DNA of 64,000 nucleotides from Mesorhizobium sp. Pch-S. GTDB taxonomy: Bacteria; Pseudomonadota; Alphaproteobacteria; Rhizobiales; Rhizobiaceae. Positions 44,332 to 52,696 of the stretch are shown in pieces. Each line of letters opens with the position of its first letter. Within the stretch, counting starts at the first letter, position 1. Under the pieces are notes generated by a model that saw only the letters and a list, made by a program, of their open reading frames with translations, had not been told where the DNA came from and did not search any database. A program made the position numbers and the translations under genes. The stretch spans positions 3,929,501-3,993,500 of the forward strand of contig NZ_CP029562.1 in assembly GCF_004136315.1 (NCBI RefSeq), in the 5' to 3' direction.

Positions 44332-46692
44332 GGAACGTGGTCTGGTCTTCTGCGGGTCGTAGTGGGCAAAAGGAACGACCCGGGCGGGAAGGCGCTTCTG
44401 GTGGCCGTCGAGCTTGCCGATCTCGACTTCTGTCCCGACTTCGGAATGTGTGACGTCTACTCTTGCCAGAGCGATGTTCTTGCCGAGGATCGGCGAACGC
44501 ATCGACGAGGTGACCACGCCGATCTGTGCCCTGCCTATATGGACGCAGTCGCCATGGCCGACATCGACATTGCTGTCGATCTCGAGGCCGACGAGCTTGT
44601 GGATCGGGTTCTCCTTGCGCCGGATCAAAGCCTCGCGACCGATGAAGTCGTCGGTCTTCGATTTCAACGGCACCGTGAAGGCGATGCCCGCCTCGAACGG
44701 GTCGGTCTGGTCGGAGAATTCGTAGCCGGCGAAGATCAGGCCCGCCTCGATGCGCACCATGTCGAGCGCGGCCATGCCCATCGGCACCAGTCCATGTGGC
44801 TGGCCGGCTTCCCAGACCGCGTCGAAAACCTTCTCGGCATCGCGCGGATGACACCAGATCTCGTAGCCGAGTTCGCCTGTGTAGCCGGTGCGCGAGACGA
44901 CGATTGGCACGCCTTGAGAATCGCCGATGCGGCCGATGGTGAAACGGAACCATTCGACTTCGGCCAGCGAAGGCTGATGCGGCGGTGTCCAGACGATGTC
45001 CTTCAGGATGTCGCGGCTCTTGGGACCCTGCACTGCGATGTTATGCATCTGATCGGTCGAAGACCGCACGAGGACTTTGAGGCCCAACTCCTCGGCCTTG
45101 TCGCGCAGCCATTGGCCGGAATAGTCGTCGCCGCCGATCCAGCGGAAATTGTCCTTGCCGAGCCTCAGCAAGGTACCGTCGTCGATCATGCCGCCGTGCT
45201 CGTAGCACATGGCGGTGTAGACGACCTGGCCGATGCCGAGTTTCTTCACGTCGCGGGTGAGTGTGTATTGCAGCAGGGCCTCGGAATCCGGACCGGTGAC
45301 TTCGAACTTGCGCAGAGCGGAAAGGTCCATCACCACGGCCCTTTCGCGGCAGGCCCTATATTCCTGCAGCGGTCCTTCCTTGGCGAAGGAATTGGCGAGC
45401 CAGTAACCCTTGTATTCAATGAAGTTGCGGGTGTGCTTGGCGAAGCTGGAATGGAAGGCGGTTTCGCGGGTCATCTTTGGCTCTGCATCCGGGGTCACTC
45501 GTCTGGCAATCGCACGGGAGAATTTGTGCTGTCCGGAATAGGTCCGGATATGGATGTCGGTGAGGTTCCAGCCATTGGCCGGCGTGGTGTCGTCCGGACA
45601 GGCGGAAGACACGCAGACGATGTCGGTCAGTGCGCGCAGAAGCACGTAGTCGCCCGGCCGCGACCACGGCTCGTCGGAGAACATGACACCGTGCGCGTCA
45701 ATCCCGGTGTTGAAGAAGAAATTCACCGCCATCCAGCCGCCGCGGGCGGTCACACCATGCGGGGCGAGGGCGCCGTTGAAATTCTCCGAGCAGTTGATGT
45801 GACCCGGATAGCCGATGTCGTCGTAATATTTGGCATAGCAGGCCAGCGCGAAGGCATCATGGCGGCCACAGGTATCCTGCACCACCTCGACCAGCGGTTC
45901 GAAATCCTGATCGAAGTATTTCGCATGGAGCCCTGGCATCGGATAGGCATGGCCCATCAGGGAGCGCGTGGCGGTGACGTCGAGCGCGAGATCGCGGCCC
46001 TTGTCGAGCTTGCGTGCGGAAAAGCACTGGAAGTCGGTGCACTGGCGACCATCGACGTCGATGATCTGGATGTAGTCGCCGGCCTTGACGAAGTAAGCTT
46101 CCGCCGTGCGCGATTTGACCCGTAGGTCGAGCACCGGGTCGGCGAGCGGATCGGGTAGCTCTGACCTCCTCTTGGTGCGGATCGTCGCGCGCCGAACCAA
46201 CACCACCAGCGGCGTCGCCGTGTCGTGCTCATCCACCGCCATCGGGCCGCCGGGAGCCGCAATGACCAGCGAGCCGTCACGCGTTGCAGTGAAGCTCTCT
46301 TCGGTGCCGGCGGGCGTGGTGCTGGAAAAGATACGCAGGGCTTCGGCATTGGCCAACTGCAGCTTTCGGCGTTCCAGACCGTTGCGCAAGGCGTGCAGGC
46401 TGTCATCGCCGCCGAGCAGCAGGATCTTGAGGCCGGCAGCGTTGCTGTTGCTCTTGGCCCCGATGATGCCTGTATCGGCGCGGCCGGATTGCTCGAAGGC
46501 GACCAGTTCGCAGGGCTGGCCACCTTCCGCATTGCGGATGCTGATCTTGTCTCCGACGTCGACGTCGATAACGATGGCGCTGCCACCCGGCACATGATAG
46601 CGCTCTGTGCCCGGCAGAAGCAGTCCGGGCTGGAAGATCAGGCTCGGCCGGGGTGGCCCGGCGACCACGGTGGGATAGGCTGTCTGCTGCAT
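44329..46692 (-). CDS. tdm: trimethylamine N-oxide demethylase (aldolase), DUF1989-GcvT fusion
   Basis: 787 residues from ATG at 46692 with GAGGTGG upstream. The N-terminal DUF1989 (urea-carboxylase-associated) part at about 20-320 holds probable metal-ligand cysteines: Cys218 in GRQCTDF, Cys275 in QDTCGRHD and Cys301 in INCSENF. The C-terminal GcvT-like THF domain at about 430-780 has FEVTGPDSEALLQYTLT, VVYTAMCYEHGGMIDDGTLL and IVVSRTGYTGELGYEIW. Tdm breaks trimethylamine N-oxide into dimethylamine and formaldehyde; the THF domain can capture the formaldehyde as 5,10-methylene-THF. Divergent from tmm, the enzyme that makes its substrate. Confidence 0.94.
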   Translation of the reverse strand: MQQTAYPTVVAGPPRPSLIFQPGLLLPGTERYHVPGGSAIVIDVDVGDKISIRNAEGGQPCELVAFEQSGRADTGIIGAKSNSNAAGLKILLLGGDDSLHALRNGLERRKLQLANAEALRIFSSTTPAGTEESFTATRDGSLVIAAPGGPMAVDEHDTATPLVVLVRRATIRTKRRSELPDPLADPVLDLRVKSRTAEAYFVKAGDYIQIIDVDGRQCTDFQCFSARKLDKGRDLALDVTATRSLMGHAYPMPGLHAKYFDQDFEPLVEVVQDTCGRHDAFALACYAKYYDDIGYPGHINCSENFNGALAPHGVTARGGWMAVNFFFNTGIDAHGVMFSDEPWSRPGDYVLLRALTDIVCVSSACPDDTTPANGWNLTDIHIRTYSGQHKFSRAIARRVTPDAEPKMTRETAFHSSFAKHTRNFIEYKGYWLANSFAKEGPLQEYRACRERAVVMDLSALRKFEVTGPDSEALLQYTLTRDVKKLGIGQVVYTAMCYEHGGMIDDGTLLRLGKDNFRWIGGDDYSGQWLRDKAEELGLKVLVRSSTDQMHNIAVQGPKSRDILKDIVWTPPHQPSLAEVEWFRFTIGRIGDSQGVPIVVSRTGYTGELGYEIWCHPRDAEKVFDAVWEAGQPHGLVPMGMAALDMVRIEAGLIFAGYEFSDQTDPFEAGIAFTVPLKSKTDDFIGREALIRRKENPIHKLVGLEIDSNVDVGHGDCVHIGRAQIGVVTSSMRSPILGKNIALARVDVTHSEVGTEVEIGKLDGHQKRLPARVVPFAHYDPQKTRPRS

Positions 46693-46965
46693 GACCACCT
46701 CACACGAATTTGCCCGTGTGTAAAATAATTTCAATCTAGAGAATACCCGTTTCGTCCTCTCACGCAAGCCTGGGTTTTCACCAGCATGTGCGATCCGCGG
46801 GGTTTCGGGTCTCCTCCTTTCGTCCACTCCTGGCCACGGATGCCAGGCGCAGCAAGCTTTGCCGGCGTTGCTCGGCACGAAGCTTGTTGACAGCAACGAA
46901 ATCGCGTTATTATCATCACAGTGAAAATTTTTTCGCTATGGAAATGAACTGGGAGGTGTTTCCGT
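46693..46965. promoter_or_regulatory. divergent tdm / tmm control region
   Basis: 273 bases with two dyads. At 46701-46720, CACACG and CGTGTG flank 8 bases; read with tdm it is a hairpin whose loop carries GGGCAAAT and which ends right at the GAGGTGG ribosome-binding site. At 46921-46936, GTGAAAA and TTTTCGC flank 2 bases (one mismatch), 30-45 bases before the tmm start. No other gene is seen in the region. Confidence 0.5.
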
Positions 46966-48330
46966 ATGAAAGCGCGCGTCGCCGTGATTGGAGCCGGCCC
47001 GTCGGGCCTGGCACAGCTGAGAGCATTTCAATCCGCCGCGGAGAAAGGCGCCGACATTCCGGAAATTGTCTGCTTCGAGAAGCAGGCCAACTGGGGCGGT
47101 TTGTGGAACTACACCTGGCGCACCGGCCTCGACCAGTATGGCGAGCCTGTCCACGGTTCGATGTACCGCTACCTCTGGTCGAACGGCCCCAAGGAAGGGC
47201 TGGAGTTCGCCGACTATTCCTTCGAGGAGCATTTCGGCAAGCAGATCGCCTCCTATCCACCGCGCGCCGTGCTCTTCGACTACATTCAGGGCCGGGTTGA
47301 GAAGGCCGGGGTTCGCAAATGGATCCGCTTCGAGACCGTCGTGCGCATGGTCACCTGGAATGAACAGACCAGGAAGTTCACCGTCACCGTTCAGGACCTG
47401 CCGAAAGACCACTGCTATTCCGAGGAATTCGACAATGTCATCGTCGCCTCGGGCCATTTCTCGACCCCGAATGTTCCCGAGTTCCCCGGCTTCGATCGCT
47501 TCAACGGCCGCATCCTGCATGCCCACGACTTCCGCGATGCCCGCGAATTCACCGGCAAGGACATCCTGATCGTCGGCACCAGCTATTCGGCAGAAGATAT
47601 CGGCTCGCAGTGCTGGAAGTACGGTGCCAAGTCGATCACCAATTGCTACCGTACCGCGCCGATGGGCTTCGAATGGCCGGACAACTGGGAAGAGAAGCCG
47701 CTGCTGGAGAAGGTCGACATCAACACGGCCACCTTCAAGGATGGATCGACGAAACGCGTCGATGCGATCATCCTGTGCACCGGCTACAAGCACCACTTCC
47801 CGTTCCTGCCCGACGACCTGCGCCTGAGGACCGCCAACCGGCTGGCGACCGCCGATCTCTACAAGGGCGTCGCTTATGTCCACAATCCGGCGCTGTTCTA
47901 TATCGGCATGCAGGACCAGTGGTTCACCTTCAACATGTTCGATGCACAGGCCTGGTGGACACGTGACGTCATCCTCGGTCGCATCAAGATGCCTTCGGGC
48001 AAGCAGGAGATGATCGCCGACGTCGAGGATCGCGTGGCGCGCGAGGATGCCGGCAAGGACGCGCACGATGCGATCGAATACCAGGGCGACTACGTCAAGG
48101 AACTGATCGCGGAAACCGACTATCCGAGTTTCGACGTCGATGGCGCCAATCAGGCCTTCTTCGAGTGGAAGGAACACAAGAAGCACGGCATCATGGAATT
48201 CCGCAACCACTCCTACCGCTCGGTCATCACTGGCACGATGGCGCCGGCGCATCACACGCCATGGAAGGATGCACTCGACGATTCACTCGAATCCTATCTG
48301 CGCACCGCTTCGTCCGTCGCCGCGGAGTGA
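46966..48330 (+). CDS. tmm: trimethylamine monooxygenase (flavin-containing monooxygenase)
   Basis: 454 residues with GGGAGG upstream. FAD site [18 protein letters not shown] at the N-terminus, the FMO signature [14 protein letters not shown] (FxGxxxHxxxF), the NADPH site [16 protein letters not shown], and [15 protein letters not shown] as the ATGY-type motif. The bacterial Tmm-type sequence [20 protein letters not shown] supports trimethylamine as substrate. Oxidises trimethylamine to its N-oxide with O2 and NADPH. A perfect terminator follows. Confidence 0.95.
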   Translation: MKARVAVIGAGPSGLAQLRAFQSAAEKGADIPEIVCFEKQANWGGLWNYTWRTGLDQYGEPVHGSMYRYLWSNGPKEGLEFADYSFEEHFGKQIASYPPRAVLFDYIQGRVEKAGVRKWIRFETVVRMVTWNEQTRKFTVTVQDLPKDHCYSEEFDNVIVASGHFSTPNVPEFPGFDRFNGRILHAHDFRDAREFTGKDILIVGTSYSAEDIGSQCWKYGAKSITNCYRTAPMGFEWPDNWEEKPLLEKVDINTATFKDGSTKRVDAIILCTGYKHHFPFLPDDLRLRTANRLATADLYKGVAYVHNPALFYIGMQDQWFTFNMFDAQAWWTRDVILGRIKMPSGKQEMIADVEDRVAREDAGKDAHDAIEYQGDYVKELIAETDYPSFDVDGANQAFFEWKEHKKHGIMEFRNHSYRSVITGTMAPAHHTPWKDALDDSLESYLRTASSVAAE

Positions 48331-48379
48331 GTTGGCCGATCAGCATCTTCGCCTGAATGGGCAGCCACGCAGCACAATC

Positions 48380-48412
48380 AAAGGCCCGCCGCGATATCGC
48401 GGCGGGCCTTTT
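48380..48412. terminator. terminator after tmm
   Basis: Perfect palindrome: AAAGGCCCGCCGCGA and its reverse complement around a TAT-centred loop, then TTTT. It lies between convergent genes, so it can serve both. Confidence 0.85.
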
Positions 48413-48432
48413 CGATGGGCTAGTCCACGGCT

Positions 48433-48717
48433 CTATCGGTTCGCAGATGTCGCAGCTGTTCGATCGGCCATCGCGTATCTCATGCGTGCCCGACGATAGG
48501 CGTCAGGAAGGGAAAGCGCCCAGACAAACAGGCCACCGGCGTGGCGTCCGATGAAGGATTGGTCCGGTGTCGTCGTCATGTAGGTCAGGACCGAAAAGAA
48601 CAGCACGAAGAACGCAAACACCAGTCCGCGCGGTGCCTCTCGAATGGCGACATGGCCGGCACCTGGCAAGACGACCGCCAAAGCCAGGACCAGATAGGGG
48701 TTGATCCGTTTGATCAT
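48433..48717 (-). CDS. small membrane protein, function unknown
   Basis: 94 residues. Hydrophobic segments at about 8-24 (LVLALAVVLPGAGHVAI) and 32-50 (GLVFAFFVLFFSVLTYM), then a third weaker one (GLFVWALSLPDAYR). It starts inside the stop of the upstream gene (ATGA, 48714-48717), so the two are coupled. No recognised family. With the neighbour it could form a membrane-associated pair in the amine island; nothing shows its task. Confidence 0.7.
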   Translation of the reverse strand: MIKRINPYLVLALAVVLPGAGHVAIREAPRGLVFAFFVLFFSVLTYMTTTPDQSFIGRHAGGLFVWALSLPDAYRRARMRYAMADRTAATSANR

Positions 48718-49427
48718 TCTCCGGCTTCCATCGGCTCTGTCGTCCTCGTTTTCGTGTTGCTGTCCGCAAGGGCTTCCGACAGCAACTGTGCTTCGGCGAT
48801 GGCGGTGCGCAGGAGGTCGGGTGAAACTGCCTCGAGGGGAAAACGGACCTGGCGCAACAGCAGATGCGCGCCGCGATCGCCTTCAGCCACCTGCCGGATC
48901 AGGCGCACACCTTTCGCAGTGATGACGGCTTCCTTGACGGCAGGATTGCGAAACAGCGCCGAGAAGATCGAACCGCTTCGCTCGACCTCGGCCGCCGTTG
49001 CCGTGCCATCTCCGCGCATAAGCATCGATGTGTCCGTCCGCGGGGGCGGGAGCCATTCCGGCAGGTCGTGGACCAGCGAATAGAACTCGGCCCCGGTCGG
49101 ACGCGCCAGCGCGCCGATCGATGGCCGGTTTTGGGGAGAATGTTCGGCCAACGTCAGCTTCAGCCACAGTTGCGGCAGCCGGCGGCAGACGAGCGTGTCG
49201 GCGATCAGTTCGATGCGAAGCCGCCTGCCGTCCGAGAGATTTCCATCAAGCATGGGGAAGCCGTCGCGGGCGAGGTGGACACGGCTGTTGTCGAGAATGT
49301 CGGACACCTGATCGAGAAGGCCGCGACGTTGGCTGGCCAGCCTGCGCTGGTCGCGTATGGCGATCGCCGCCAGTGTCGTGACGACAATAGCGGCGACCAG
49401 GGCAAGGAGGAGGTTGGTGACCATCAT
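48714..49427 (-). CDS. membrane-anchored hypothetical protein
   Basis: 237 residues. One N-terminal membrane segment (MMVTNLLLALVAAIVVTTLA) and then a charged soluble part with no recognised domain (QVSDILDNSRVHLARDGFPM, LWLKLTLAEHSPQNRP, GVRLIRQVAEGDRGAHLLLR). It is presumably held at the inner membrane. The ribosome-binding site is weak; it lies 48 bases past the permease stop, on the far side of a strong hairpin, so it may be a lower-level extension of the permease operon. Confidence 0.7.
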   Translation of the reverse strand: MMVTNLLLALVAAIVVTTLAAIAIRDQRRLASQRRGLLDQVSDILDNSRVHLARDGFPMLDGNLSDGRRLRIELIADTLVCRRLPQLWLKLTLAEHSPQNRPSIGALARPTGAEFYSLVHDLPEWLPPPRTDTSMLMRGDGTATAAEVERSGSIFSALFRNPAVKEAVITAKGVRLIRQVAEGDRGAHLLLRQVRFPLEAVSPDLLRTAIAEAQLLSEALADSNTKTRTTEPMEAGE

Positions 49428-49438
49428 GATAATCCGAA

Positions 49439-49466
49439 GCCGCGCGCCGGGTTCCCAGCGCGCGGC
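49439..49466. terminator. hairpin between permease and downstream pair
   Basis: Perfect 9-bp stem GCCGCGCGC / GCGCGCGGC with a 10-base loop, 9 bases past the permease stop. No T-run follows on the minus strand, so it may attenuate or stabilise rather than stop. Confidence 0.55.
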
Positions 49467-49475
49467 ATCTCTAGC

Positions 49476-50870
49476 TCAATAACCGTTCGGGCGTGGCCAC
49501 GGCATGGTGAACTGGTCGCCACGCTTGACGAAGCGATAGCGCCAGAAATGAAACCACAGCGAGGCGATGATGTAGAAGCACATCATGGCGATGAGCTGGG
49601 TGCCGTAGCCGAGGAACACCGCGACATAGGCAGTGGCGCAAAGAACCAGCAGCAACAACGCCGGGATCGGGTGGAATGGATGCACGTAACCGCGCTTGAT
49701 GCTGTCGAGCGGCCACTTCTTGCGGAACATCACCATGTTGAAGGTCATGAAGGTGTATCCGAGCAGTCCCGACAGGATCGAGAAGGTCACCACCTGGTCA
49801 AGCGGCGCGCCGAGCGCGAAGATGAGCGCGATCGGAACCAGGAAGACGATCGAGCGGTACGGCGTGCGGTAGGTCGGATGCACGGCGCCGAACCAGCTCG
49901 GCAGATAGCGGTCGCGGCCCATCGAGAACCAGGCGCGCGAGGCATCGTTGATGCAGCCATTGGCCGAAGCGAGCGTGGCGAAGGTGGTGCCGACGAAGAG
50001 CAGCATCATCAGGCCGGTGGAACCGGTTACGCGGGCGGCGTCGAACAGCGGCGTTCCCGCCTGGCCGAGATATTCCCAGGGGATCAGGCCCGAGCAGACA
50101 TACCAGGTCAGGGTGGCGGCAATCAGCAGCGTCATGATGCCGGCCATCGTGCCGTACGGCAGCGAGCGGGCAGGGGAGCGCACTTCTTCAGCGGCCTGGC
50201 AAGTGCCCTCGATGCCGAGATAATACCAGAGCCCGAAATGCAGGGCCGCGACGATGCCGACCCAGCCATAGGGCAGAGGGTCGCTGGTGATGGCGGAGAA
50301 GTCGAGTGGCACGGCGGAACCGCCGAACTGCACGGAAAGGAACAGCACGATGATCGACACGAAGGCGATCGCGGTGATGACGAGGTTGAAGGTCAGGGTT
50401 GCCAGCACGCCGCGATAGTTCAGCCAGGCCAGGAACATGACGGCAAGGATGATGAAGGGCTTCTGGTTGAGGCCGGAATGGCCGAGCATGCCGGCGACTG
50501 TGTCGAGCAGGAAGCCGACGGTGATGGCATTGGCGGCTTCCAGCATGGTGTAGGCCATGACCAGGAAGAGGCCGACATTGAAGGCCATCAACGGCCCGAC
50601 GATGTGTTTAGCCTGGGCGTATTGACCGCCGGCCGCGGCGACCGTGGAGGTCACCTCGGAATCGATCATCGCGACGCAGGTGTAGAGCAGGCCGGCCACC
50701 CAGCAGGCGACAAGACCGGCGATCATGCCGCCTTTGCCGACCGAGAAGTTCCAGCCCATATATTCGCCGACGAGCACGATGCCGACGCCGAGTGCCCAGA
50801 CATGGGCAGGGCCAAGAACGCGCAGAAGCTGGAGCCGCTCCGGCGCGGCGGTTGAAGTCACATTTGCCAT
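49476..50870 (-). CDS. APC superfamily permease (ethanolamine/amine permease-like)
   Basis: 464 residues with about 12 hydrophobic segments. The first helix region WALGVGIVLVGEYMGWNFSV recalls the GEYFGW motif of ethanolamine permeases; VSTVAAAGGQYAQAK-like and IEGTCQAAEEVRSPARSLPY are APC family blocks. It lies in the inner membrane and would bring in a small amine or amino acid. It is last of a four-gene set in which three small membrane proteins come first (105, 126 and 55 residues). The substrate is unproved; a methylated amine or glutamate derivative fits the island. Confidence 0.87.
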   Translation of the reverse strand: MANVTSTAAPERLQLLRVLGPAHVWALGVGIVLVGEYMGWNFSVGKGGMIAGLVACWVAGLLYTCVAMIDSEVTSTVAAAGGQYAQAKHIVGPLMAFNVGLFLVMAYTMLEAANAITVGFLLDTVAGMLGHSGLNQKPFIILAVMFLAWLNYRGVLATLTFNLVITAIAFVSIIVLFLSVQFGGSAVPLDFSAITSDPLPYGWVGIVAALHFGLWYYLGIEGTCQAAEEVRSPARSLPYGTMAGIMTLLIAATLTWYVCSGLIPWEYLGQAGTPLFDAARVTGSTGLMMLLFVGTTFATLASANGCINDASRAWFSMGRDRYLPSWFGAVHPTYRTPYRSIVFLVPIALIFALGAPLDQVVTFSILSGLLGYTFMTFNMVMFRKKWPLDSIKRGYVHPFHPIPALLLLVLCATAYVAVFLGYGTQLIAMMCFYIIASLWFHFWRYRFVKRGDQFTMPWPRPNGY

Positions 50871-50881
50871 CGCCGTTTTCC

Positions 50882-51049
50882 CTAGATCGTGTGACGCTCG
50901 GCCGTGGCCTCGATCTCGCCTTCACGCGAAGAGGTCAGCAGGTCGTTGTCGTAGGTGGTGTCGACCTTGATCAGGTCGATCAGCATCAAGGCGCCGAACA
51001 GCGCAGACAGCGCCCAGGCGGCGTATTCGAGGATGTTCCAGATATCCAT
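50882..51049 (-). CDS. 55-residue single-pass membrane protein
   Basis: Short gene read directly from the reverse strand: ATG at 51049, stop TAG at 50882-50884, with AGGAG at a good distance, overlapping the stop of the gene before. One hydrophobic segment of about 20 residues (IWNILEYAAWALSALFGALM) is followed by an acidic tail (KVDTTYDNDLL...). It lies 11 bases before the permease gene, so it is probably a small partner subunit of the permease. No family recognised. Confidence 0.72.
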   Translation of the reverse strand: MDIWNILEYAAWALSALFGALMLIDLIKVDTTYDNDLLTSSREGEIEATAERHTI

Positions 51050-51058
51050 CGCGCGCTC

Positions 51059-51439
51059 CTATCGTTTCGGGCCGAAGCGTTCTTCGATGACTTCGCGATA
51101 TTCCTTGTCGGACAGGCGCACGACCATGACGAAATAACCGATGACGAAGACGGCCATCACGATCAGCGCGACGCAGCTGAAGGAGTAGTCGAAGCGGGCG
51201 GTGATGATGTCACTCGCGGCGGCAGGATCGGTGATGCCGAGTGCTGCCCATTGCTGCTGTTCGGTGGCGTTCTGGCCAAGTGCTTCCCAGGTCGGGTTGG
51301 CGATCGGCTGCGGTGTCTTGGCTGCTCCCGCCAGCCCCATGTAGAGCGGGATGTAGAGTGCGCCGACCGTCAGGACGAGAAGGACGAAGACGTCGAAGAT
51401 CTGCCCGGCAAGGCTTTGTTTCGGAGGTTTGTAGGCCAT
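51059..51439 (-). CDS. small membrane protein in the permease operon
   Basis: 126 residues with two membrane segments: about 12-36 (GQIFDVFVLLVLTVGALYIP) and about 85-108 (FSCVALIVMAVFVIGYFVMV). Between them is a roughly 45-residue loop with no charge clustering (QNATEQQQWAALGITDPAAA). It ends with a charged tail (KEYREVIEERFGPKR). Not a recognised family. It follows the 105-residue gene by about 10 bases and precedes the 55-residue one by 9, so all three are likely co-translated with the permease. Confidence 0.72.
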   Translation of the reverse strand: MAYKPPKQSLAGQIFDVFVLLVLTVGALYIPLYMGLAGAAKTPQPIANPTWEALGQNATEQQQWAALGITDPAAASDIITARFDYSFSCVALIVMAVFVIGYFVMVVRLSDKEYREVIEERFGPKR

Positions 51440-51449
51440 CGGTTTCCCC

Positions 51450-51767
51450 TCAAGTTCGGCGTCTGCGCATCTCGTCGAGATGCTTCAGGTCGAGGCCGTA
51501 GATGAAGTGCTTGTCGTCGCTGTAGTGGCGCAGCATCGCCGCGATGGCCGCTGTGTTGAGACCAAGCACGAGGACGGCAGCAACCGCCAGGATGATGCGG
51601 ATGCCGGGCACTTCGATGTAGGGCCAGACGGTGAAAAGGGCGAACAGGATGGTCAGCCAGATGGCTGCCACGAATGCGATCGCGCCGAGGCGGTCGCGCC
51701 CATGCATCCGGTCTATTCGTTCGTCAAGTGTAGTCGAACCAGCATGCTGGCTTGATGTCGCATCCAT
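51450..51767 (-). CDS. small membrane protein, first gene of the permease operon
   Basis: 105 residues from ATG at 51767, chosen for GGGAGGGG just before it. A short acidic/polar N-terminus is followed by two membrane segments at about 27-48 (AIAFVAAIWLTILFALFTVW) and 54-75 (IRIILAVAAVLVLGLNTAAI), then a tail with YSDDKHFIYGLDLKHLDEM. I do not recognise the family. It opens a small-membrane-protein/permease operon preceded by the island motif at 51811-51834. Confidence 0.72.
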   Translation of the reverse strand: MDATSSQHAGSTTLDERIDRMHGRDRLGAIAFVAAIWLTILFALFTVWPYIEVPGIRIILAVAAVLVLGLNTAAIAAMLRHYSDDKHFIYGLDLKHLDEMRRRRT

Positions 51768-51810
51768 ATTCCCCTCCCATGAGGCTGCGCGACTGCGGGG
51801 CATCGTTGTT

Positions 51811-51834
51811 GATTTTGCAGAAAACTATTTGCCC
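51811..51834 (-). promoter_or_regulatory. island motif copy before the permease operon
   Basis: On the minus strand GGGCAAATAG is followed by TTTTC and TGCAAAATC. It matches the 29644 copy in both halves (GGGCAA(A)TA and TGCAARA) with one extra base in the spacer, and lies 44-67 bases before the ATG at 51767, where an activator or promoter would sit. Confidence 0.5.
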
Positions 51835-51963
51835 AAGGGGAATATTTAGAAACTGCGACAAACTGTCAAGGAAAAGCGCATGTTGCGCCGCATCAGTTCG
51901 CTGCTGCGCTGCGAAGACGATCCTTCGCAATTGCCGAGAGGGTGTTTGAGGGGAGGACGAAAC

Positions 51964-52665
51964 TTATTGCGGACCCATATGCGGGCCTCTGCTGCGCTCG
52001 CTGGCGAACAGCGCCACCGCCATGGCACGGTTGCGCACGTCCAGCTTGTCGTAGAGGTTCTTGAGGTGATATTTGACCGTGTTCTCCGAGATGCCGGTGC
52101 GCGTGGCGATCTGCAGGTTGGTCCATCCGTCCGCCAGCACCGCCAGCAATTCGCGTTCGCGGGGCGTGAGCCGCGATAGCGGCGTGTCGTTGATGCGCGA
52201 AACATCCACATAGGGGATGCAGATGCGGCCGTGGGCGACCGCGATCAGCGTGTCGAACAGGATGGCGGGATCATCGAACTGGTAGCAGAAGCCCTGCACG
52301 CCAAGACGCACGCACTGCTTGAGGATGGCGATGTCGTGGTCGTTGGAGAAAATGACGACGCGCGCATGCAGGTTTCGGCGCTGCAATTCGGCCAGCACAC
52401 CGCTTCCATCCATGTCGGCAAGCTTCCAGCCGAGCACGGCAAGATCGAAGCCGGGTTCTCCCTGGGAGACAGCTTCGAGAAATGCCTCGCCAGCCTGCAC
52501 GGAACCGACCATGTCGAAGCGGCTGTCTCGGTGGATCATGTCACCAAGTGCTGCGACGACCAGCGGATTGCGTTCCGCGATCAGAACCCTGAATTTCTTC
52601 TCTCCCGTCATGGGCGTGACATCGGTCTCCCAACCCGGATGCTGAACTTTCCATACAGCGGTCAT
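51964..52665 (-). CDS. LuxR family response-regulator-like protein with degenerate receiver
   Basis: 233 residues (ATG at 52665 with GGGAAG in front; ATG at 52611 would give 215). Receiver-like fold at about 25-145, but the phosphorylation residues are changed: the acidic pair reads ER (VLIAERNPLV), the acceptor Asp is Gly79 (FDLAVLGWKLADMDG), and the conserved Lys is Gln (QGFCYQFDD). The C-terminal NarL/LuxR helix-turn-helix is intact (LTPRERELLAVLADGWTNLQ, IATRTGISENTVKYHLKNLY). It may act without phosphorylation, perhaps by ligand binding. It lies between the permease operon and glyA; no sensor kinase is adjacent. Confidence 0.88.
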   Translation of the reverse strand: MTAVWKVQHPGWETDVTPMTGEKKFRVLIAERNPLVVAALGDMIHRDSRFDMVGSVQAGEAFLEAVSQGEPGFDLAVLGWKLADMDGSGVLAELQRRNLHARVVIFSNDHDIAILKQCVRLGVQGFCYQFDDPAILFDTLIAVAHGRICIPYVDVSRINDTPLSRLTPRERELLAVLADGWTNLQIATRTGISENTVKYHLKNLYDKLDVRNRAMAVALFASERSRGPHMGPQ

Positions 52666-52696
52666 CGGCTTCCCACAGGCTCCAGCGCGACCTGGA

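Noticed and set aside
44362..46125. 587-codon plus-strand frame opposite tdm
   Set aside because: It is antisense to a Tdm with intact cysteine ligands and GcvT domain; the frame is a codon-bias shadow.
48864..50855. 663-codon plus-strand frame opposite the permease and the 237-residue gene
   Set aside because: Highly charged, His/Gln/Gly-rich translation of antisense membrane-protein sequence; no homology visible and no start signals.
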